From contig NZ_PPXD01000007.1 in NCBI RefSeq assembly GCF_002909375.1, positions 62,001 to 126,000 of the forward strand: 64,000 bases of DNA, given 5' to 3'. Positions 58,058 through 64,000 of the stretch are shown here, piece by piece. Origin of the DNA: Cryobacterium zongtaii. Its GTDB lineage: Bacteria > Actinomycetota > Actinomycetes > Actinomycetales > Microbacteriaceae. Made by a program: the position numbers and the translations under genes. Positions within the stretch are counted from its first letter, which is position 1; every line of letters begins with the position of its first letter. The notes under the pieces were generated by a model that was not told the origin of the DNA, ran no database searches, and was given only the letters and a program-made list of their open reading frames with translations.

Positions 58058-58495
58058 TCAGTGGGACGTCGATCCGGATGGGTGCCCGAAGCTCGCCAGC
58101 GTGTAAATCACCCCGTCGAGTTCGACCCGGGCAAAGCCCTCCGGTCTGGAATCACCATCGTAAATATCACCGAAAACCAGAAGAGCTTCGGTGGCCAAAA
58201 GCTTGTACGTGCGCCGCTCGACAGGAGACGTGATCACGTACGGCGCTACACCCCTCAATCCGGCGGCCGGAGAGAGCCCGAAAGCGACGAACCGAGTCAG
58301 TTGGTGCGCGGCACCGTCCGCATCTTCGATGTAGTCGCGTTCGGTTTCAAACGGAATAACCGTCTCCCCGACGACCAGCTTGAACACGTGGCCACGGGAT
58401 AGCCCCCGGGAGCCCAGGAACTGTATCCACACGCCCCGCTCGTCGTCAATGATCTTGTGATCACTCGCGCTAGCAGCTCTCTCGATACGGAACAT
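58058..58495 (-). CDS. Hypothetical protein beside tRNA-Leu
   Basis: A 145-residue soluble protein with no recognised family. It is beta-rich in appearance (RGVWIQFLGSRGLS, HVFKLVVGETVIPFE, DGVIYTLASF). The start ATG 58495 has only a weak GAGA upstream and no -10-like box. It stands alone between the tRNA and the phosphorylase, with 134 bases to the tRNA. It could be a recently acquired or strain-specific gene; reality of the gene is likely but not certain. Confidence 0.6.
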   Translation of the reverse strand: MFRIERAASASDHKIIDDERGVWIQFLGSRGLSRGHVFKLVVGETVIPFETERDYIEDADGAAHQLTRFVAFGLSPAAGLRGVAPYVITSPVERRTYKLLATEALLVFGDIYDGDSRPEGFARVELDGVIYTLASFGHPSGSTSH

Positions 58496-58625
58496 GTTCT
58501 CGATTTCAGTGAATGGCGCCGGTGTTGACCTGCGAGGCGCACGCCTCTATCTGCTGAACCCTATCCACCCCCGCACGCCAGCGGCACGACTCCCCTAGCG
58601 TGTGGTGGCTCCGCGGTCCTGATGC

Positions 58626-58631
58626 TAGAGT
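58626..58631 (+). promoter_or_regulatory. Possible -10 box of the GH94 phosphorylase promoter
   Basis: TAGAGT lies 14 bases upstream of a perfect LacI-type palindrome and 114 bases before the phosphorylase ATG. No convincing -35 element was seen. Confidence 0.4.
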
Positions 58632-58645
58632 CATCCCAGGCGCTC

Positions 58646-58661
58646 GTGAGAGCGCTCTCAC
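58646..58661. promoter_or_regulatory. LacI-family operator (CebR-like palindrome)
   Basis: GTGAGAGCGCTCTCAC is a perfect 16-base palindrome centred on GCGC. Its 14-base core TGAGAGCGCTCTCA differs from the Streptomyces CebR box TGGGAGCGCTCCCA at one symmetric pair. It lies just downstream of a -10-like TAGAGT, in position to block transcription of the phosphorylase gene. Confidence 0.78.
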
Positions 58662-58745
58662 AGAGACCAGGCCCGGCTGCGCCGGCGGATTCAGAACGAT
58701 GAATTCCCCGCGACACCCGGTCCCTTGAACCGAAAAGGTGCACGC

Positions 58746-61217
58746 ATGAAGTTCGGCCACTTCGACGATGAAGCCAGGGAATATGTCATCGAGACCCCGT
58801 TGACTCCCTACCCGTGGATCAACTATCTCGGCAGTGAGGACTTCTTCTCGCTGGTCTCCCACACGGCGGGCGGGTACACCTTCTACAAGGACGCCAAGAT
58901 GCGTCGCCTGACCCGCTACCGCTACAACGACGTGCCCACCGACTCCGGTGGACGCTACTTCTTCATCAAGGACGGCGACGACGTCTGGACGTCCAGCTGG
59001 CTGCCGATGAAGAAGGACCTCGATTTCTTCGAAACCCGGCACGGCATGGGTTACACCCGCATCACCGGCGAACGCGGCGGCCTGCGGGTCTCCACGCTGT
59101 ACTTCGTTCCACTCGGTGAGACGGCGGAGGTGCAGAAGGTCACGATCACCAACACGTCGGATGCGGTCAAGACCTTCTCCCTGTTCTCCTACCTGGAGTT
59201 CTGCCTGTGGAACGCCCAGGACGACCAGACCAACTACCAGCGCAACCTTTCCATCGGCGAGGTCGAGGTCGACGGCAGCGCGATCTACCACAAGACCGAA
59301 TACCGGGAGCGCCGCGACCACTACGCCGTGTACGGCGTGAACGCCGAGATCGCCGGCTTCGACACCGACCGCGAAACCTTCGTCGGACTCTACGAAACCC
59401 TCGCGGAGGCCAAGGTCCCGCACTCCGGCGCCGCGGCGAATTCGATGGCCTCCGGCTGGTACCCGATCGGCTCCCACCAGGTCGACTCGACCCTGCAGCC
59501 CGGGGAAAGCCGTGACCTGGTCTTCGTTCTCGGCTACGTCGAGAACAACGCCGAGACCGGCGAGGAGAAGTGGGCCGACGACGCCAAGCAGGTCATCAAC
59601 AAGACCCGGGCCCAGGCCCTCCTCGCGCGTCTGTCCACCACCGAGGCCGCGGATGCCGCCTTCGACGCCCTCGGGGTCTACTGGACGGACCTGCTTTCCG
59701 CGTACACGGTGACCTCGCCCGACGACAAGCTCAACCGGATGGTAAACATCTGGAACCAGTACCAGTGCATGGTGACCTTCAACATGAGCCGCTCGGCGTC
59801 GTACTTCGAGACCGGCATCGGTCGCGGCATGGGCTTCCGGGACTCGACCCAGGACCTGCTCGGTTTTGTGCACCTGATCCCGGACCGCGCTCGCGAACGC
59901 ATCCTGGACATCGCCGCGACCCAGCTGCCGGACGGGTCGGCGTACCACCAGTACCAGCCCCTCACCAAGCGGGGCAACAACGAACTCGGGTCCGGCTTCA
60001 ACGACGACCCGGCCTGGCTGATCATCGGGGTGGACGGCTACCTCAAGGAGACCGGCGACTACACGATCCTCGACGAGGTGGTGCCGTTCGACAACAACGA
60101 CGCTCTCGCCGAGACCCTGTACACCCACCTGACCCGGTCGTTTGAGTTCACCCTGAACAACCTCGGTCCGCACGGGCTGCCGCTGATCGGGCGCGCCGAC
60201 TGGAACGACTGCCTGAACCTGAACTGCTTCTCGACAACGCCGGGCGAGTCGTTCCAGACCACCGAGAACCAGGCCGGCGGGGTCGCGGAGTCCACCTTCA
60301 TCGCCGCGCAGTTCGTGCTCGCCGCGGGCCAGTACGCCACCATAGCCGAACGCGGTGGGGACACCGTGCAGGCGAACAAGGCCCGCAAGGCCGCCGCCGA
60401 CATGAGCCAGGCGCTGTTGACGCACGGCTGGGACGGCGACTGGTTCCTGCGTGCCTACGACTTCTACGGCAACAAGGTCGGCACGGCCGAGGATACCGAG
60501 GGTCAGATCTGGATCGAGCCGCAGGGCTTCGCGGTCCTCGCCGGCGTCGGCGTCGAGCACAACAGCGACGGCACCCCGGTCAAGACCAGTCCCGCGTTCC
60601 GTGCCCTCGATTCCGTGGACCGGCTGCTCGGCTCCGAGCACGGCCTGGTGCTGCAGTACCCGGCGTACAAGAGCTACCGCATCGAACTGGGCGAGGTCTC
60701 GACGTATCCCCCGGGCTACAAGGAGAACGGTGGCATCTTCTGCCACAACAACCCGTGGGTGATCATCGGCGAGACCGTGATCGGCCGCGGCGCGAAGGCG
60801 TTCGACCACTACCGGAAGATCACCCCCGCGTACCGGGAAGACATCTCCGAGGTGCACCGCACCGAGCCCTACGTGTACGCCCAGATGATCGCCGGCAAGG
60901 AGGCCTCCAGGCACGGCGAGGCCAAGAACTCCTGGCTGACCGGCACGGCGGCGTGGAACTTCGTGACCGTTTCCCAGTACCTCCTGGGCGTGCGCACCGA
61001 CTACGACGGTCTCGTGGTCGACCCGCAGATCGGACCGGACGTCGCGGAGTTCACCGTGACCCGGCAGGCCCGCGGTGCGACGTACGTCATCACCGTGGCC
61101 AACTCGGGCCGTGAAGGCTCCCGCGCCAGCCTCGAGGTCGACGGTGTTGCCATCGAGGGGCGCACGGTTCCGTACGCGCCCGCCGGCGCAACAGTGCAGG
61201 TGCGCGCGACCCTGTAG
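58746..61217 (+). CDS. GH94 cellobiose phosphorylase (glycosyltransferase 36 family)
   Basis: An 823-residue inverting phosphorylase that splits a beta-1,4-glucobiose with phosphate, most likely cellobiose to glucose 1-phosphate and glucose. The N-terminal beta-sandwich begins [15 protein letters not shown]. The catalytic (alpha/alpha)6 domain has [18 protein letters not shown] (residues about 356-373) and the general-acid aspartate in [14 protein letters not shown]-terminal segment carries the phosphate site (GEKNG-like [13 protein letters not shown]). Length matches cellobiose phosphorylase. AAAAGGTG precedes the ATG. A LacI-type operator upstream suggests sugar-induced control; no transporter or regulator gene is adjacent. 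Confidence 0.92.
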   Translation: MKFGHFDDEAREYVIETPLTPYPWINYLGSEDFFSLVSHTAGGYTFYKDAKMRRLTRYRYNDVPTDSGGRYFFIKDGDDVWTSSWLPMKKDLDFFETRHGMGYTRITGERGGLRVSTLYFVPLGETAEVQKVTITNTSDAVKTFSLFSYLEFCLWNAQDDQTNYQRNLSIGEVEVDGSAIYHKTEYRERRDHYAVYGVNAEIAGFDTDRETFVGLYETLAEAKVPHSGAAANSMASGWYPIGSHQVDSTLQPGESRDLVFVLGYVENNAETGEEKWADDAKQVINKTRAQALLARLSTTEAADAAFDALGVYWTDLLSAYTVTSPDDKLNRMVNIWNQYQCMVTFNMSRSASYFETGIGRGMGFRDSTQDLLGFVHLIPDRARERILDIAATQLPDGSAYHQYQPLTKRGNNELGSGFNDDPAWLIIGVDGYLKETGDYTILDEVVPFDNNDALAETLYTHLTRSFEFTLNNLGPHGLPLIGRADWNDCLNLNCFSTTPGESFQTTENQAGGVAESTFIAAQFVLAAGQYATIAERGGDTVQANKARKAAADMSQALLTHGWDGDWFLRAYDFYGNKVGTAEDTEGQIWIEPQGFAVLAGVGVEHNSDGTPVKTSPAFRALDSVDRLLGSEHGLVLQYPAYKSYRIELGEVSTYPPGYKENGGIFCHNNPWVIIGETVIGRGAKAFDHYRKITPAYREDISEVHRTEPYVYAQMIAGKEASRHGEAKNSWLTGTAAWNFVTVSQYLLGVRTDYDGLVVDPQIGPDVAEFTVTRQARGATYVITVANSGREGSRASLEVDGVAIEGRTVPYAPAGATVQVRATL

Positions 61218-61246
61218 GGGAACCAGTTGCGGCCGGCCGGATACTA

Positions 61247-61969
61247 GTGAGTATGGACGTCTACCGAACAGCCCGCGCACGGGCCTGGCAGCTGTGCGTC
61301 GCCGTTGCGTGCGTCGGTGTGCTGATCACCGGATGCGGCCACGGCGACGCCACGGCTCCGTCCGCCGCCGGCCCGACCATGGAGTCGGCGCCGGCCGGGC
61401 CCAGCGCTGACGAGGTCTTCACCGCGTGCGGCTCACCGGGGATCGTGGACTACGACCCGATCGAGTCACTGGCGGTGCTGGCCCGGGACAGCACCGTGGT
61501 GATCATGGGCGAGATCGCTCGGATCCAGGCGGGCCGCGACAGCACCTACACCGCATCGAAGGAGACATCGACGACGCGAAGCGCGGTGATCGTCGTGTCG
61601 AACGTCACGGTTGTGCACGGGACACTGGACCCGGCCGTTAACGGCAGCGTGTACATCGAATTCGCTTCGGCCGGCCCGGACGAGTGCTCGCGGATTGTGC
61701 CGGCCGGAACGGCCATCGTCGCTTATCTGGAGCCGGCCTGGGATGGCGCCCGCAGCTACGTCGACGAGGACCCGGCCTCCGAGTACACGGAAATCCAGGA
61801 GCCCGGCGCCGGGCGGCCCGCCGGCCAGCCGCTGTACCAGGCATCCGCGCTCGAGGGTCTGGTCTGGCAACTACCGGGCAGCGCCGAGGTGATCTGGCCG
61901 CTCTACCTGGGCACCGGTCCCGGGTCGATACGTGAGGCCCTCCCGGACGGCACCCTCGCCGGCCCCTAG
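61247..61969 (+). CDS. Putative secreted lipoprotein of unknown function
   Basis: A roughly 240-residue protein with a signal peptide and lipobox (GVLITGC), followed by an Ala/Gly/Pro-rich region and a globular part with VLARDSTVVIMGEIARIQAG, STTRSAVIVVSNVTVVHG and VPAGTAIVAYLEPAW. No family recognised. GTG 61247 and ATG 61253 are both possible starts and neither has a clear ribosome-binding site. It stands alone between the phosphorylase and the convergent ABC-F gene. Confidence 0.78.
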   Translation: MSMDVYRTARARAWQLCVAVACVGVLITGCGHGDATAPSAAGPTMESAPAGPSADEVFTACGSPGIVDYDPIESLAVLARDSTVVIMGEIARIQAGRDSTYTASKETSTTRSAVIVVSNVTVVHGTLDPAVNGSVYIEFASAGPDECSRIVPAGTAIVAYLEPAWDGARSYVDEDPASEYTEIQEPGAGRPAGQPLYQASALEGLVWQLPGSAEVIWPLYLGTGPGSIREALPDGTLAGP

Positions 61970-62033
61970 CGATCCTGAGGGGTCGCAAGAGCAGCCCCAC
62001 ACCCGCGGGCCGCGCCGGCAGGCGGTCAGGCGG

Positions 62034-63629
62034 TCAGGCGACGGCGACCTCGACCTCGCCGGGGTCGGCACCGAGCTGTCCGAAGATCAGCCGACGGTTG
62101 GCGATCTTGTCGGTGAAGAACCTGTCGTGGCTGACCACGACCACGGCGCCGGGGAAGTGCAACAGGGCCCGCTCCATCACCTGGGTGCTGGACATATCCA
62201 GGTGGTTGGTTGGCTCGTCCAGGAGCAGCACCGACGCACCGGAGAGCAGGCACTGGGCCATGGCCACCCGGGCTTTCTGGCCGCCGGAGAGGTTGCCGAT
62301 CTTCTGCTTGAGGTCGGCCTCGGAGAACTGGAACATGGTCAGGAACCGGTTCACCGACTTGCGGGTCGCCGTGAACGCCAGGCTGCCTTCGAGCGCGTTG
62401 ACCGCGTGGCTGACGGTGTCGGTGTCGTCCAGTTCGGCGAGTACCTGGTTGTACGACACCATCCCGGCGCCCTTCGCCCAGTCGACCTCGCCGTGATCCG
62501 CGGATTCCTCACCCGTGAGCACCCGGAGCAGGGTGGTCTTGCCGCTGCCATTGGCACCGAGCACCACGATGCGGTTGCCGCGGCGGATTTCGAAGCTCAG
62601 GTCGTTGAAGAGCACCTTCTCGCCGTAGGCCTTGCTGAGCATCTCCACCCGGCAGAGCACATCCTTCACGTGCAGACCGCCGTAGATTTCGGTGATGATC
62701 TTGTCGACCGGCCGCGGCGTGCGGGACTTCTTGATGGTGGCCAGCTGGCTGCCGAGCTTGCGGCTGGCGTTCTTCTGGGCCTCGCGCCGGTCGGCGATGC
62801 CTTCGGATTCGAAAGCGAGCAGTTCGGACTCGTGCACAAACTGCTGCTCGAGGGTCTTCAGCCGGAACTGCTTCTGAACCACGTACTCGCCGAAGTTGCC
62901 CGGGTACTCGTGTAGGTGGAAGTTCTCCAACTCGATGATGCGGGTGACGACGGCGTCGAGGAAGGTGCGGTCGTGCGACACGATCACGGCGGCGCCCTTG
63001 AAGTCGCGGAACCAGCCCTCCAGCCACTCCACGCCGGCCACGTCGAGGTAGTTGGTGGGCTCGTCGAGCAGGAGCACGTCCGGTGCCTCGAGCAGGATCT
63101 TCGCCAGGGCCGCGCGGTTGCGCCAGCCGCCGGAGAGTTCGTCGATCGCACAGCTGCGGTGCGCTTCGTCGAAGCCGAGGATGGTCAGGGCAGCGTCGAT
63201 CCGGCGCGGGTAGTCCCAGCCGTCCAGCCGGTCCATGTCCTCGAACAGTTCGGACTGGCGGTGGATCAGCCTGTCGAGCTCGGCGCTGGCCGAGGAGTCG
63301 GCGGCGATGGCAACGTCGATGGAGGCGAGTTCGGCCTCGACGGCCTTGATCTCCACGAACAGGGCGTCGAGGACCTCGGTGATGGTGGACTCGCCGTTCA
63401 GCTCGGAGAACTGGGAGAAGTAGCCGATCTTCACGCCGTCGTCGACGGTGACGGTACCGGTGTCCGGCGTCACCTGACCGAGGATCAGCTTGATGAGGGT
63501 GGTTTTGCCCGACCCGTTCCGGCCGATCATGCCGACCCTGTCGCCCGGCTCAAGCCTGAAGAAGGTCTCGCGGAGCACCTGGGTGTTTTCGAAACGCACG
63601 GTGACGTCGTTCAGCCGGATCAGGCTCAT
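62034..63629 (-). CDS. ABC-F family ATP-binding protein
   Basis: A 531-residue twin-ATPase without membrane domains. The two Walker A motifs are GRNGSGKTTL and GANGSGKTTL. The signature motifs are LSGGWRNRAALAKIL and LSGGQKARVAMAQ, with Walker B in LLLDEPTNYLD and LLLDEPTNHLD. The linker between the ABC domains (about residues 235-315) is charged and contains RREAQKNASRKLGSQLATI (19 residues). ABC-F proteins act on ribosomes (EttA/Uup type) or give antibiotic resistance by target protection. ATG 63629 overlaps the upstream gene stop by four bases. Confidence 0.92.
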   Translation of the reverse strand: MSLIRLNDVTVRFENTQVLRETFFRLEPGDRVGMIGRNGSGKTTLIKLILGQVTPDTGTVTVDDGVKIGYFSQFSELNGESTITEVLDALFVEIKAVEAELASIDVAIAADSSASAELDRLIHRQSELFEDMDRLDGWDYPRRIDAALTILGFDEAHRSCAIDELSGGWRNRAALAKILLEAPDVLLLDEPTNYLDVAGVEWLEGWFRDFKGAAVIVSHDRTFLDAVVTRIIELENFHLHEYPGNFGEYVVQKQFRLKTLEQQFVHESELLAFESEGIADRREAQKNASRKLGSQLATIKKSRTPRPVDKIITEIYGGLHVKDVLCRVEMLSKAYGEKVLFNDLSFEIRRGNRIVVLGANGSGKTTLLRVLTGEESADHGEVDWAKGAGMVSYNQVLAELDDTDTVSHAVNALEGSLAFTATRKSVNRFLTMFQFSEADLKQKIGNLSGGQKARVAMAQCLLSGASVLLLDEPTNHLDMSSTQVMERALLHFPGAVVVVSHDRFFTDKIANRRLIFGQLGADPGEVEVAVA

Positions 63630-63958
63630 GAGTCCTGCTCCCCCTGCTCGGATGCGTCGACGATGCCGATGAACCGGCTGCCGATGCCGTCGACTTCGCG
63701 GCGGCTGAGGCCGGCCGCGGCGGCCGGGAGCTCGTCGTAACCGTGGTGGTCGCAGCTGAGGTAGGTGAACGTCGGCCACCATTTCTTCGGCCGCGCCGCC
63801 TCGGTGAACCCGCACACGCTGCAGGTGAGTTCGATCCAGACGGGCTTCTTGCCGGTGCGGTTCGCACGGGACTGCACGAGCCAGGCCGGCGGGTTCTTCT
63901 CGATCTCGGCGAGCTGGGCTTCGGTCATGCGGCTGGGAAGGTCGTGGCGCTGCGCCAT
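63626..63958 (-). CDS. Small protein with CxxC and CxHH motifs upstream of the ABC-F gene
   Basis: A 110-residue protein containing ELTCSVCGFTEAARPKKWW and YLSCDHHGYDELPAAA, a likely zinc site. No family recognised. It is translationally coupled to the ABC-F gene through an ATGA overlap, so it may act with it. No further gene is seen in the last 42 bases of the window. Confidence 0.72.
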   Translation of the reverse strand: MAQRHDLPSRMTEAQLAEIEKNPPAWLVQSRANRTGKKPVWIELTCSVCGFTEAARPKKWWPTFTYLSCDHHGYDELPAAAAGLSRREVDGIGSRFIGIVDASEQGEQDS

Positions 63959-64000
63959 CTCGAGGGGAATGTCGAGGCGGAGCGCTGCTTCTCGTCTGGT

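Noticed and set aside
58506..61280. 924-codon open frame antisense to the GH94 gene
   Set aside because: It is the complementary-strand shadow of a clear cellobiose phosphorylase in high-GC DNA; the translation is Arg/Gly/Val/Asp-rich without domains.

Overview
This window is a high-GC actinobacterial chromosome segment, most likely from the Microbacteriaceae (Cryobacterium or a close relative). The evidence is the gene content: a mycothiol ligase (mshC), RbpA, pafBC, a cytochrome bc1-aa3 branch with a diheme QcrC, a MurT/GatD-like pair beside the principal sigma factor, and DUF3043/DUF7455 proteins. No insertion sequence, prophage, CRISPR array or rRNA was seen. Coding density is high and many start codons sit directly behind a -10 box, as expected for leaderless transcripts.

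Layout. 0-7 kb: E2 acyltransferase and lipoamide dehydrogenase of a 2-oxoacid dehydrogenase, leucyl aminopeptidase, a PAC2 protein and an MFS transporter. 7-17 kb: principal sigma factor, MurT-like and GatD-like proteins, a small zinc protein, and the two topoisomerase IV-type subunits flanking an SDR. 17-29 kb: phosphodiesterase-like protein, DUF3043 protein, M20 peptidase, A-type Fe-S protein, and the terminal respiratory chain in two blocks (ctaC-ctaD-ctaF forward; ctaE-qcrC-qcrA-qcrB reverse) around an RlmA-like methyltransferase. 29-36 kb: trpD, glpF-glpK and divergent dhaK-dhaL-dhaM for glycerol and dihydroxyacetone use. 36-42 kb: a short UvrA-like ATPase, a DUF308 membrane protein, an SDR, NfeD plus SPFH proteins and a GDPD phosphodiesterase. 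42-53 kb: rbpA, lnt, a HelY-type helicase, tatC-tatA, a small membrane protein, pafC-pafB, FKBP lipoprotein, trmI and a HAD phosphatase. 53-64 kb: second PAC2 protein, mshC, uppP, M20 peptidase, tRNA-Leu, a GH94 phosphorylase with a LacI-type operator, a lipoprotein and an ABC-F ATPase.

Three points stand out. First, the GatD-like protein has glycine where the glutaminase nucleophile cysteine should be, and its MurT-like partner has no cysteine at all and so lacks the usual four-cysteine ribbon. The pair looks rebuilt for a reaction other than glutamine-dependent amidation; group B peptidoglycan cross-linking through the D-Glu alpha-carboxyl is an attractive but untested hypothesis. Second, a 373-bp gene-free gap at 35.7-36.1 kb holds a near-consensus actinobacterial dif site, so this is the replication terminus. 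Third, the heptamer GGGGGAG lies, by eye, only on the + strand left of dif and only on the - strand right of it, as expected of an FtsK-orienting or similar polar motif.
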